Source: Serratia odorifera (lineage in GTDB: Bacteria > Pseudomonadota > Gammaproteobacteria > Enterobacterales > Enterobacteriaceae). From it: 64,000 nt of DNA. Both the position numbers and the translations under genes were made by a program. Under the pieces are notes generated by a model that worked only from the letters and a program-made list of their open reading frames with translations, did no database searches and had not been told where the DNA came from. Shown piece by piece: positions 45,631 to 55,221 of the stretch (its first letter is position 1; every line of letters starts with the position of its first letter). The DNA lies in assembly GCF_900635445.1 (NCBI RefSeq), contig NZ_LR134117.1:806001-870000 (forward strand), read 5' to 3'.

Positions 45631-46039
45631 TCACAGCTTCCGGGTGGCGATAGAGACAGAGAAGAAACCGCCCTGGCGCAGGCTGTCCATCACGGCCACC
45701 AGCCGTTCCACCCGCAACGCCCTTATCGCTGTTGACGATAATGGTGGTAGGTTGATCGCCCTGCTGCTGTTGCTTTAGCGTGCTAACCAGGGCGTCCAGC
45801 GCAACCGGCTGGCCATCGAGCTGCAACTGCTCGTCGGCACCCAGGGTGATGATGGCCTTTTTCTGCGGCTTCAACTGCTGCGCACTGCCGGCGCTGGGCA
45901 ATTGGGTCTTCAATCCCAGCGCCGGGATCACGTTCAGGCTGATCAAGACGAAAAACACCAGCAAAAACATCATCACGTCGATCATCGGGATCAGTTCGAT
46001 GTGCGCTTTATTTTTCTTTGGTTCGTTCCAGTTACGCAT
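45631..46039 (-). CDS. exbD: ExbD-like TonB energy-coupling protein, one frameshift
   Basis: About 135 residues: a single N-terminal helix with the conserved membrane aspartate (LIPMIDVMMFLLVFFVLISL) and a periplasmic domain. One extra T near 45716 breaks the frame. After correction DKGVRVERLVAVMDSLRQGG and FFSVSIATRKL complete ExbD, with TGA at 45633-45631. First gene of the exbD-tonB-receptor-exbB-PLD operon. Confidence 0.88.
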
Positions 46040-46287
46040 GGCATACCCTCCCCAAAAGCAAAGCAGCCAATATAGTGATGGTATGTTTATCTTTTGTTAC
46101 GTTTATGTGATGTTATTTTCACAATCACGTTATTTTGAGAAGATTTTTTCAATTCAAAGGGCGGTATGAAAGGCGAGCAAAGCGTGGACGCACAGGGATG
46201 AGGAAAATTTCGCGGCAAAAAAAGCGCCAAGGCAACCGCATGACGACCATGTAATGTGAGAATAATGACAGCCTGTAGCCATAAAAA

Positions 46288-46305
46288 AGACGCCCGCAGG
46301 CGTCT
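46288..46305 (-). terminator. Terminator hairpin, exbD-side copy
   Basis: AGACGCCCGCAGGCGTCT folds into seven pairs with a CGCA loop. On the minus strand six T bases follow, so it suits termination of a leftward transcript such as ldtB. Confidence 0.65.
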
Positions 46306-46436
46306 AAAGTTAATGACAACGTAGCCTATTGGCCCGAGATAGCAGGGCCAAGCGCACCTAGGGGCGCTCCGGCGGCTCATGCCGCTACGACCCCAACGGC
46401 ACGCTCGCCCTGATATCTGACTGTATCAGCAGTCTG

Positions 46437-46454
46437 AGACGCCCGCAGGCGTCT
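46437..46454 (+). terminator. Terminator hairpin, ldtB-side copy
   Basis: The same 18 bases as 46288-46305, here followed by TTTT on the plus strand, so it would end a rightward transcript. It is 22 bases from the ldtB stop. Confidence 0.55.
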
Positions 46455-46476
46455 TTTCACCGCGTAATAACCGCTA

Positions 46477-47397
46477 TCAGTTCACTTTAACCGGCATACC
46501 GGAACGCGCCTTGATTGCCGCATCCACTTCGCTCTGGTTGATACCCGCATCCATCAGCACTTTGCCGACCGCTGGGGTGATGGTTACCGGCACCGGATCT
46601 TTCGACTTCAGCTCTTCTTCGTTGGCAGAAAGCGGGTTGTGCACTTCCAGATAACGGGAACCGTCTGGCTCCACCGAGGCTTTCACCGGCTCGTTGATAA
46701 ACTGTACGCGGGTGCCGACCGGCACGCTGTCGAACAGGTATTTGATATCATCGGCACGCAAACGCACACAGCCGTGGCTCACGCGCAGGCCGATGCCGAA
46801 GTTGGCATTGGTACCGTGAATGGCATACAGACGCCCTACGTACAACGCGTACAGACCCATCGGGTTGTCCGGACCGGCCGGGAATACCGCCGGCAGGATT
46901 TCGCCGTCTGCGGCATATTCTTCACGCATTTTGGCGGTCGGCGTCCAGGTCGGGCCGTCCTTCTTGCGCTGTACGCTGGTTACCCAGTTCAGCGGCGTGT
47001 CCTTGCCCAACTGGCCGATGCCGATTGGCAAAACCACCACGGTGTTGCTGCCCTTCGGGTAGTAGTACAGACGCATTTCGGCACTGTTGATGATGATGCC
47101 CTGACGCGGCGCGTCTGGCAGGATCAACTGCTGTGGAATGGTCAGGGTACTGCCCGGCGTTGGCAGGAATGGATCCACCCCCGGGTTGGCTTCCAGCATA
47201 TTGCTCAGGCCCATCTGGTACTGAGCGGCAAAGCTTTCCAGCGGCAGCTTGCTGTCGGCTGGAACCTGGATTTGAATATTTTGCCCCACCAGGCGGCTAT
47301 CCTTGGCAGGCAGTGGGTATACAACGGCGAAGGCTGCCTGGCTGAACGCAACCAGTGCCGTAAACAGGGTTAATAACGCGCGAATGCTCATTTTCAT
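46477..47397 (-). CDS. ldtB: L,D-transpeptidase (YbiS/LdtB type)
   Basis: 306 residues: signal peptide ending near AAFA, a LysM-like segment (ESFAAQYQMGLSNMLEANPG), then a YkuD catalytic domain with IHGTNANFGIG and catalytic SHGCVRL. These enzymes attach Braun lipoprotein to peptidoglycan or make 3-3 crosslinks. The Lpp-anchoring paralogue (ErfK/YbiS/YcfS) cannot be fixed from sequence alone; YbiS seems closest. Confidence 0.85.
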   Translation of the reverse strand: MKMSIRALLTLFTALVAFSQAAFAVVYPLPAKDSRLVGQNIQIQVPADSKLPLESFAAQYQMGLSNMLEANPGVDPFLPTPGSTLTIPQQLILPDAPRQGIIINSAEMRLYYYPKGSNTVVVLPIGIGQLGKDTPLNWVTSVQRKKDGPTWTPTAKMREEYAADGEILPAVFPAGPDNPMGLYALYVGRLYAIHGTNANFGIGLRVSHGCVRLRADDIKYLFDSVPVGTRVQFINEPVKASVEPDGSRYLEVHNPLSANEEELKSKDPVPVTITPAVGKVLMDAGINQSEVDAAIKARSGMPVKVN

Positions 47398-47565
47398 CTT
47401 CGTGTTGGTGTGTGGGCCGCACTGGCATAGGTATTATCCAGGTCAAAAAGACCGGATGCGCATTATATGTGCACTTCGGCAAAAGTGTGAAACATTCCCG
47501 GTTGCAGAACGCACTTTTTTGTAACGCACTAACCACAGAAGATGAATTTTATTGTCAAACGGCGC

Positions 47566-48444
47566 TTAGCGCGCCGATTTGTCTGCCGACAGCCGACGGA
47601 TGGGGATCAGGTATTCGCAACGGATAGCGCTGGTCGCCTGGTGGTAAAATCCGCTTTGCGCCGGGTAAAACCGTTCGATATCACGCCCTGGTCGGCGCAC
47701 CACGTCCAGTTCCGGCATCGCGGTGTCGTAAATCCGCGCAATAAAGTTCTGCAACTCCTCAGCCTGGCCATGGTAAACGAAACTGGCATACTCCCCCGGC
47801 TCAATCTGCACCACCTCCCCCACCGTTCGCTCATCCACCAGCGCGGCGGTGTACACCATGCGCTGCCGATCGCGCTGCCGACCATCGACCTCCAGACTGG
47901 TCAGGCCGTAGGCCACCGACGGAGGCTGTGCATTGGGCTGTAACAGCGTGCTCCAGGCGGTATGGCGCAGCTCTTTCTTCATGCGCCCCAGTTCGTGCAG
48001 CGTCATCGTGCGGCGCTGAGTGCGCCCGACCAACTGCATCGCCGGCAGTTCGACAAAGTCGGCCGCCGGCAACGGCTGGGCGGCGATGCGCAGCGGCGGC
48101 TGCATACCGTAGCTCGACCAGTCGGTACAGCGGCGGTAGGCCGCAGGCGGCAGACCAAACTGCTTTTTAAAACCACGAGTAAACGTCTGCTGCGAATCAA
48201 ACTGATATTTATCGGCGACGATCGCCACGCTGGTGCGCATCAGGCGCAACTCGCGCGCGGCGGCGGTCAGCCTTCTACGCCGAGCGTAGGTTCCCAGCAC
48301 GTGGCCGGTCTGCTGCTTGAACATCCGTTGCAAATGCCACTTCGAATAGCCTGACCTGGCAGCGATATCATCCAGCGTCAGCGGCTGATCCAGATTCTGC
48401 TCGATCCAGGCCAGTAATTGGTTAATCACGTCCAACTGATGCAT
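47566..48444 (-). CDS. AraC-family regulator with GyrI-like effector domain (Rob/SoxS type)
   Basis: 292 residues: N-terminal helix-turn-helix (AWIEQNLDQPLTLDDIAARS; SGYSKWHLQRMFKQQTGHVL) and a C-terminal GyrI-like small-molecule domain (residues about 120-285), the layout of Rob. Such proteins often control efflux and stress genes. It is on the same strand as, and just downstream of, the 127-residue hypothetical gene. Confidence 0.88.
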   Translation of the reverse strand: MHQLDVINQLLAWIEQNLDQPLTLDDIAARSGYSKWHLQRMFKQQTGHVLGTYARRRRLTAAARELRLMRTSVAIVADKYQFDSQQTFTRGFKKQFGLPPAAYRRCTDWSSYGMQPPLRIAAQPLPAADFVELPAMQLVGRTQRRTMTLHELGRMKKELRHTAWSTLLQPNAQPPSVAYGLTSLEVDGRQRDRQRMVYTAALVDERTVGEVVQIEPGEYASFVYHGQAEELQNFIARIYDTAMPELDVVRRPGRDIERFYPAQSGFYHQATSAIRCEYLIPIRRLSADKSAR

Positions 48445-48454
48445 TGCAGCCCCC

Positions 48455-48838
48455 TTATAGACTCAACAGATTTTGCGCCCGTTGCCGCGCCTGTGTTTCA
48501 TCGGCCACCACCTCGACCGGGTAACCCCAGAATCGGCTGGCAAAGTCGGCAAACGGCTCGGCAGCGGCACGGCGCTCCGCGTCTGGCTCAATCATCACCA
48601 TACCTTTGACATATTTTTTCAGCGCATCACGGCGGTCGCGTTTCCACAACGCCACCTGCGTGCGCCGATCGCGATCGTGCTGTTGTTCATCGGTCATCGG
48701 TGATTCGCACAACAGTACAAACGGCTGCTGTCTGGCCAGTAATGCGTCAAACTCTGCAAACTCACCGGCAACGTCGCGAGGCTGCTCCGCCGGTTGGCGC
48801 ATCCACACCCAAGGGAAACTAGCGGTATCTAATGACAT
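48455..48838 (-). CDS. Conserved hypothetical protein (127 residues)
   Basis: Starts MSLDTASFPWVWMRQPAEQP with GGAG about 9 bases upstream. Acidic and arginine-rich, no signal peptide or helix segment; LLARQQPFVLLCESPMTDEQ and KKYVKGMVMIEPDAERRAAA are its most distinctive parts. Family not recognised. It lies 10 bases upstream of the Rob-like gene on the same strand, so the two may be coregulated. Confidence 0.7.
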   Translation of the reverse strand: MSLDTASFPWVWMRQPAEQPRDVAGEFAEFDALLARQQPFVLLCESPMTDEQQHDRDRRTQVALWKRDRRDALKKYVKGMVMIEPDAERRAAAEPFADFASRFWGYPVEVVADETQARQRAQNLLSL

Positions 48839-48942
48839 TACGTTGACTCCATAGAAGACTGACGGCATGCCGCTTACTTTATCGACGACCGCACTAGACC
48901 ACATTGCACAATCAGGACATAATATTTTTCATTCACGCCAAA

Positions 48943-48959
48943 ATGAGAACTATTCTCAT
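48943..48959. promoter_or_regulatory. Palindrome overlapping an AraC gene start, Fur-like
   Basis: ATGAGAA-CTA-TTCTCAT, seven pairs around three bases, resembling a Fur dyad of the TGAGAAT-type but also usable as an RNA hairpin. It covers the proposed ATG at 48958 and an alternative ATG at 48943. Confidence 0.5.
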
Positions 48960-49779
48960 GAGTTTCGTTGCCACCAAACCGCGTTTTGATATTGATAAGG
49001 TGCCACGCGCCATATTTGCCGTACAGGGCACCAGCATTACCGAGGATTGGGAGGTTGAGCCCCATCGTCACCAGAAAGCACAACTGATCTACACCGCACG
49101 CGGCATGATCCGCTGCGAGGCGGAAAGCGGCCTGTGGCTGGTACCACCGCAGTGTGCCTTATGGATGCCCAGCAACACTTTGCATAATGCGCAGGGCACC
49201 GGATCAACCGAGTGCTACTGTCTGTTTGTCGATACCTCGACCTTCGTCGGCCTGCCGGAAAACTGCTGTACTCTGGCGATTTCACCGTTGCTGCGCGAGC
49301 TCTTGCTGCAGGCCAGCCGTTTTGACCCGTTGTACGACCAACAGGGTAGCGAAGGCCGCCTGATTGCGGTGCTGCTGGATCAGTTGGCGGCCGCGCCGGT
49401 AGAAAACCTGCATCTGCCGGTGTCGCACGACGTGCGCATTCGGCAACTGATGGAGCGACTGTTGGCCGACCCGGCGAATAAATCCACCATCGGGCAATGG
49501 GCGCAGCGCATCGGCATGAGCGAACGTTCGCTGAGTCGCACGCTACAACAGCAACTGGGGATGAGTTTTGGTCAGTGGCGACGCCAATTGCACGTCATGT
49601 TGGCGCTGCAACGCCTGACGCAGGGCGAAAGCGTACAGACCGTGGCGCTGGATCTCGGTTATGAAAGCGCCAGCGGTTTTGTGACGATGTTCAGGAAAAC
49701 CGTCGGCAAGCCACCGGCGCGTTATCTGGCGGAAAAAACGGCTGCCGGCCAGCAACTGGACGGCAGCATCGCCATGTGA
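48958..49779 (+). CDS. AraC-family transcriptional regulator (cupin type)
   Basis: 273 residues: N-terminal cupin (EPHRHQKAQLIYTARGMIRC; LWLVPPQCALWMPSNTLHNA) and C-terminal AraC domain (IGQWAQRIGMSERSLSRTLQ; VQTVALDLGYESASGFVTMF). The frame opens at TTG 48904, but relatives begin near MSFVATKPRFDIDKVPRAIF, so 48958 is preferred although no ribosome site is visible. Divergent from the 127-residue hypothetical gene, a possible target. Confidence 0.82.
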   Translation: MSFVATKPRFDIDKVPRAIFAVQGTSITEDWEVEPHRHQKAQLIYTARGMIRCEAESGLWLVPPQCALWMPSNTLHNAQGTGSTECYCLFVDTSTFVGLPENCCTLAISPLLRELLLQASRFDPLYDQQGSEGRLIAVLLDQLAAAPVENLHLPVSHDVRIRQLMERLLADPANKSTIGQWAQRIGMSERSLSRTLQQQLGMSFGQWRRQLHVMLALQRLTQGESVQTVALDLGYESASGFVTMFRKTVGKPPARYLAEKTAAGQQLDGSIAM

Positions 49780-49790
49780 TGAGTCGGCAT

Positions 49791-50710
49791 TCAGGCGGGT
49801 GCAGACAACCATTGGATGACTTGGGCACTGAGCGGCAAACAGCGAAAATCGGTCATTACCGCCAAATCCGCGTCGGGCTGATTCAGCCCGGCCAGCATTC
49901 TTTTACGAAACTCGCTGGGGGTCACCGAACAGTATTTGTTAAAGCAGGCATTCAAATGCTTATGTTCTTTAAAACCGCAGAGGTGGCTGATTTCGGTAAT
50001 CGGGATTTGGGTATTTTTTAACAGTGATTTTGCTTTATTGGTACGCAGGATCATCAGATATTCTTTGAAATTGTATCCGCTGACTTTCTTGAACATGCGG
50101 GAGAAATGGAAGTAACTCATACCCGCCATGTCCGCCATCTTCGACAAATTCAGCTCGCGGGTTAAGTGCTCCGCAATATAATGCATGCTCTGCTTAACCA
50201 GTTGACCGTCGCGTTTGCTGTATCCCTCGGACGGCACGCCCGCGCCGGGCTGCTCGGCATATTCAAGCGCACTCAATAACGTATAGATCGCAGCCAGTTT
50301 GGCAAAAGGACGAAGCCTGCGCCATCTGCCGCTGGGTAATCAGCAGTACGGCGTCCCGCAATGCCCGATCCTGCGGCCGTTGCTCGGCCCAGGACGCACG
50401 GCAGTAATCGATATGTGGCGCCGGGTTAGCGTCATCAAACAGGCGGGGGGAAAACTGGATGGTCAGTAAGCGGCTGTTGGCTGCCGTGGCCTCCAACGCA
50501 TGTATCTCATCGGGATTGATATATACCATGCCGCCGGCGGCCACCTGATGGCTGCGCTGACAAACATTGAGAGTGAAACTGCCGGTCAACACGCAGATCA
50601 GCTCCGGCGCGCTATGCCAATGGGGGTTCACAGTAGCGCACCTCGGCAGCAAACAGATTGTATTTTTCGGCATCAAAGGAAATCAGCTCGTACCCTGACC
50701 CTTCATGCAC
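49791..50710 (-). CDS. AraC-family regulator next to the beta-glucosidase locus, two frameshifts
   Basis: About 305 residues. Cupin part YELISFDAEKYNLFAAEVRY, then PHWHSAPELICVLTGSFTLN after an extra C near 50628. The AraC domain (NLSKMADMAGMSYFHFSRMF; ITEISHLCGFKEHKHLNACF) follows a second insertion near 50305. The start is probably GTG 50710 behind a G-run. It is on the same strand as, and downstream of, the GH3 and transporter genes, so a beta-glucoside-linked regulator is likely. Confidence 0.8.
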
Positions 50711-50819
50711 GCCCCCCCGAACGATGGCTGCCTGCGCTCTGCCCAGCGCGATAGACTACTGCGAATGGAAACATGTGCTCCCCCGGTTCCCGGCAGGGCT
50801 GCCCTGCCGGCCAGAAAAG

Positions 50820-53173
50820 TTAATCGACGCTGCCTTGCAACGCCGCCTCGAGCTCGTCAATACTGATGTCCACGGCCAGAAACTCGGTCAGGCCAATGAA
50901 CATGCCGCAAAACAGTTCAGGCGCTATCGATGCGAGCCTGTCACCGACAACCCCCTCCGGTTGACCGCTTTTTTGCGCCACCAATGCGGTAACCCGACGA
51001 AAGGCTGCCGGTTGCTGCAATAGCTGTTGCAAGGAGTTATCCGGTTTTAACGGTAAATACCACGGTGCCGCCTGCAGGCTCACCACCGCCTGCAAGGCAA
51101 TGTCACGCGACGATCTGGCTATATGCAGACCATAATCCCCTGACGACATGACCCAGCGTTGCAGCGTAGGATGATAGCAGGCTAAATCCTGCGCCTGAAT
51201 GTTCATGCTCACGCTGCGCGTTTCTCCCGGTTCAAGGGCAACCTTGGCAAAGGCCGTTAACGCCCTCGGCTCTCGCGGCAACGCCTGTTGCGGCGCGCTG
51301 ATATACAGCTGAACGATTTCCTTGCCGGCACGTTGGCCAATATTGGTGATATCCACGCTCACAGTCAGCGTTTCCCCCTCACGCAGCGTTGGCGTGGAAA
51401 GGCGCAAGTTGTCATAGGCAAAACGCGTATAGCTCAAGCCAAACCCGAACGGGAACAGCGGCGTCATCTTGCGCTTGTCATAGTAACGATAACCCACATA
51501 AATCCCTTCGGCATAAGCATGTTTTAAATCTTCGCCCGGATAATGCAGCCAGGCGGGGGGTCTCCTCCAACGTATTAGGTACCGTCACCGTCAGCTTGCC
51601 GCATGGGTTGGCATGGCCAAACAGAATATTGGCCACTGCACGCCCCATTCCCTGGCCGGCGAAGAAGGTTTCCAGCACGCCCTTGCAGTGATTCAGCCAG
51701 GGCATTACCACCGCGTCGCTGTTCGCCAGCACCACGATCAGATTGGGTTGCACCGCCGCAACGGCGCGAATCAACGCCTCATGGCTGGCGATAATATCAA
51801 GATTACTGCGGTCACCGTTTTCGCCGTCCTCGCCGATGGCGGTGCTGGCAAACACCACCGCCACGGTCTGACTGGCGCGCCACCGCAACCGCCTGAGCCA
51901 GCGCGGCGGCGTTGTCCGCGTCGTCATCGGGTGCGCCAATGGCATAGTCGATGTGAAAATCATTGCCGGCAACGTCCAGGATCTCGTCCAGCGGCCGATC
52001 CAGCATATAGGGTACGGTGGTCGCGCAACCGGATCCCTGGATCACCGGTTCATGGGCCGGCTTGCCCAAAATCGCGATGCGCTTCACCTTGTCGAGCGTC
52101 AGCGGCAAAAATATCCGCCTCGTTTTTCAACAGCACGACAGACTCCTGGGCTATCTGTTGAGCCAGGGCATGGTGCGCAGTAAAATCGGCCTTGAACCCC
52201 GGTTTGCGATGCCGCTGCACCTTGTCAATCAATGCCAGCATGCGCAGGCAGGAGCGATCGACCACGGCTTGCGGTACGTCACCGGCATTAATCGCCGCCA
52301 GCAGCGAGCGCTTGTCGCGCCGCGTTTCCGGGCATCGCCAGATCGTTGCCGGCCAGCAGCGATGCCGGGCGATGCTTAATACCGTACCAATCTGACATCA
52401 CCACGCCGTCATACTGCCATTCGTCCCGCAATATCTCGGTCAGCAACTGGTGATGTTGGGATGTCTGAATGCCGTTGAGACGGGTTATAAGGAGGACATC
52501 AGCGTCCAGGGATTGGCTTTTTCAATGACACGCTTGAAACCGGCCAGGTAGATTTTCCCGCAGCGCACGCTCCCCCCACCTGCGAATCCATTTCGGTTCG
52601 TCGATATTCCGAATTGTTGCAGGCAAAGTGCTTAAGGCTGGCGCCGACCCCTTCATCCTGCAAGCCGTTGATCAAGCCTGCGGCAATATCAGCGCTCACC
52701 AGCGGATCTTCCGCATAGTATTCATAACCGCGGCCGGCTAACGGCGTGCGGCGAATATTGATGCCCGGCCCGAGCAGAATGCCAACCCCCATCTCCTGGC
52801 ATTCGTGAGCCAGCGCCTGCCCCATGCGGTAAGCCAGATCAACGTCCCAACTGCACCCCAGGCTGCAACCGTTGGGGAAGCAGGTCGCCGGGCGCGAATA
52901 GCTGAACAGCGCTTCGGAACCACCGGCGGCCTCCTGATGACTTTCTGCTGCGTTTTGGCCGACAACCGACAGGAAATCGGTAATGCACCAATTTTCCCCG
53001 CCATCGATCTGGCTGGCACTGTAACGCACGCCGTAGGTGCCGTCGGTCATCACCAGGCTTTCAATACCCAGTCGCGGCAACGCCGCCGTGCGCCACAACC
53101 CTTGGCCAGTCAACAGCGCCACCTTTTCTTCCGTAGTCATGGTAGCAAGCGTGGCGGAAAAATCATTTTTCAT
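50820..53173 (-). CDS. Beta-glucosidase, glycoside hydrolase family 3, several frameshifts
   Basis: About 785 residues: N-terminal barrel (EEKVALLTGQGLWRTAALPR; MTDGTYGVRY), nucleophile GVVMSDWYG, second domain (AQESVVLLKNE; GATTVPYML-type sequence) and C-terminal fibronectin-like domain (PFGFGLSYTRFAYDNLRLST; KEIVQLYISAP). Indels near 52570, 52320, 52110, 51890 and 51555 split it, but all parts follow the GH3 order. No signal peptide, so intracellular hydrolysis of imported glucosides is likely, fed by the GPH transporter immediately upstream. Confidence 0.88.
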
Positions 53174-53188
53174 AAGAATCACCTTGAG

Positions 53189-54547
53189 TTACGCGAGGTT
53201 TTGCTTGGCCAGTTCTATTTTTTTAATAATTTCACGGTAGGTTTTTTCATCTAAGGTATAAAACACCACAAATACCATACCGAGAATAAACATCAGGCCG
53301 GGGAAGATGGTCATCATCAGATTGATGCCATTACGCGCAGGTTCACTGATACTTTCTGCACTGTAATTGAAATAGTCGAGCATAATGCCGGCACAGCCGC
53401 CGCCGATCGCCATGGCGATTTTGGTAATAAAATTAAAGAATCCGTAAATAGCCCCTTCGGTTCTGACGCCATGTTTCCATTCCGCATATTCAACGGTGTC
53501 GGCAATCATTGACCACATCGAAACAAACCCCATACCCAGAGTAATACTGAACAGACACACGCCGGCCATAATTAAATAAATGTTTTCACCAGCAAAAATA
53601 TATTGACCAAACAGGCCGACAACCCCAATGGTCAGCGCCAATAATGTCATGTATTTTTTACCCATCATGGCGATCAACCTGGCTGAAATCACCGTACCCA
53701 AAATATAGGCGGCGGACTGAATGGCAAAAAACTCGGAGGTGAACGACTCATCACTAATGATATACTTGATGAAATACACCGCAATCGCCATCCAAACGGT
53801 GTAGGCGATATAAAAGAATACGGTAAACAGGGAAAGATTGATCAGCGGCATATTACCGGAAACCGCCTTGATCATTTCTTTTAACGTCGGGGACTGCAAT
53901 TGTACCTTTACCCGCTCTCGGGTCATGCCAAAGCAGGCAAGGAACAGAAAGGTCGCCAATAGCGCAAAACAGCTGACGGCAAAAACATACCCCATTTTTT
54001 GATCGGTAACACGCGAAATCAGCAGATCGGCGCAGGTCGACACCACCAGATAGCCCAAAATGGCAAACACAAAGCGGTACACCGACAGCGATGCGCGCGA
54101 TCCTTCATGCTGGGTCAGCATATTGGTCATGGCCGAATACGGCGTATTAACCGCAGTATAAGCCAGACAATAAAGGGTGTAAGAGCACAGTGCAAAATAG
54201 AACTTATGATCGGTATCCGGTGTGTAAAAGCAAAACAGGGTTAATAAACCTAACGGTACCGCGCCAAAAAGCAGATAGGGTCTTAATTTCCCATAGCGCG
54301 TTTGCGTTTTATCGATAAAGAACCCAACGGCAATATTGAACAAGGCATCGATAACCCTGGCAATAACAAAAATCAGACTGGCCTGGGTGGCGCTGATACC
54401 GTAAATATTGGTGTAAAAATAAAGCAAAAACAGGGAGACGAAGCCAAAAGAAAGATTCGAGGCCATATCGCCAAAACCATAGCCAATTTTTTCTCGCACG
54501 CTGACTACGACATAACTATCACTCACCACTGCGGTTGTTTTTTTCAT
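53189..54547 (-). CDS. Glycoside-pentoside-hexuronide (GPH) family sugar transporter
   Basis: 452 residues, 12 helices, starting MKKTTAVVSDSYVVVSVREK. The motifs GYGFGDMASNLSFGF (early helix), DKTQTRYGKLRPYLLFG and GVRTEGAIYGFFNFITKIA fit the MelB/YicJ/XylP family of cation symporters. The ORF is intact and ends 16 bases before the beta-glucosidase, so they form an operon for uptake and hydrolysis of a beta-glycoside. Confidence 0.92.
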   Translation of the reverse strand: MKKTTAVVSDSYVVVSVREKIGYGFGDMASNLSFGFVSLFLLYFYTNIYGISATQASLIFVIARVIDALFNIAVGFFIDKTQTRYGKLRPYLLFGAVPLGLLTLFCFYTPDTDHKFYFALCSYTLYCLAYTAVNTPYSAMTNMLTQHEGSRASLSVYRFVFAILGYLVVSTCADLLISRVTDQKMGYVFAVSCFALLATFLFLACFGMTRERVKVQLQSPTLKEMIKAVSGNMPLINLSLFTVFFYIAYTVWMAIAVYFIKYIISDESFTSEFFAIQSAAYILGTVISARLIAMMGKKYMTLLALTIGVVGLFGQYIFAGENIYLIMAGVCLFSITLGMGFVSMWSMIADTVEYAEWKHGVRTEGAIYGFFNFITKIAMAIGGGCAGIMLDYFNYSAESISEPARNGINLMMTIFPGLMFILGMVFVVFYTLDEKTYREIIKKIELAKQNLA

Positions 54548-54705
54548 ACCCTGGCTCTTTTAATGTTGGTGAACATATGCGGTTTATCGTCATGGCCACC
54601 TGATAACATGGCCTGACTCTGGCAGCGGTAATCGCTAATAAAACCGGCCAGGTCAATACGTTGTTTAATTGATTCTCACCGCAACGCCATATAACCATAA
54701 AAAGA

Positions 54706-55221
54706 GTGACGCGACTTCCCGCTTTTTGCGGGATGACTACCGTTTTTTTGCCGTCTCGGGGTTTATGCAAAATATGTGAGGAGCCGCATGTTTTTGCCGT
54801 TCTGGCCGCGGCGATAGCGGCAGCATGTGGCGCGATCAAGGGATATTCGAACTATCTCGACAGTGCCAGCCGAGCAGCCAGATTTATGAAAACCGGCGGT
54901 TGGATCGGCATCGGGCTCGCCGGGCTGAATACCACTAACGAAGTGTATAACGCCTGCACTAGCGGCCGAAAGCAGCAATGCGGGAAAATTGCCGTGAAGG
55001 GCTATGGTAACTTTGCTGCAAGTACGGCTACTGGTATTGTCGGCGGTCGCTTTGGATCTGCGATCGGTATGGGGGCCTGTGCAATAGTATCGGGGTCGGT
55101 GAGCGTTGGCATTGGAGCACTTGCATGTGGCGTGGCAGGAGCGGCCATCGGGGGCGCAACGGGCTCGGCAGTCGGTGGTTATGCTGCAGATTATCTGACC
55201 GACTTTATTTGGGGGGAATGA
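54706..55221 (+). CDS. Glycine-zipper membrane-inserting protein, toxin-like C-terminal domain
   Basis: Up to 171 residues. The C-terminal two thirds alternate glycine/alanine helices (IGIGLAGLNTTNEVYNACTS; GIVGGRFGSAIGMGACAIVS; VAGAAIGGATGSAVGGYAAD). This resembles C-terminal domains of contact-dependent or type VI secreted toxins, and the gene is immediately followed by a small membrane protein typical of immunity partners. The start is uncertain: GTG 54706 or ATG 54733, neither with a good ribosome site. It may be an orphan cassette cut from a larger toxin gene. No toxin family is assigned. Confidence 0.5.
   Translation: MTRLPAFCGMTTVFLPSRGLCKICEEPHVFAVLAAAIAAACGAIKGYSNYLDSASRAARFMKTGGWIGIGLAGLNTTNEVYNACTSGRKQQCGKIAVKGYGNFAASTATGIVGGRFGSAIGMGACAIVSGSVSVGIGALACGVAGAAIGGATGSAVGGYAADYLTDFIWGE

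Larger units (their letters stand above)
46040..46476. other. Intergenic region between ldtB and exbD with multiple hairpins
   Basis: No convincing protein gene. Near exbD it is AT-rich and contains a TGTGA-N8-TCACA dyad (46106-46123), a wider spacing than a normal CRP site. Further left-to-right it holds an 18-base hairpin present twice and, between the copies, several more stem-loops: GCCC/GGGC, AGCG/CGCT, GCGGC/GCCGC and CTGATA/TATCAG. It may contain a small RNA as well as the ldtB terminator and exbD promoter. Confidence 0.5.

Noticed and set aside
46087..46380. A 97-codon minus-strand frame between ldtB and exbD
   Set aside because: Runs through the hairpins and the probable promoter; basic, unstructured sequence without motifs.
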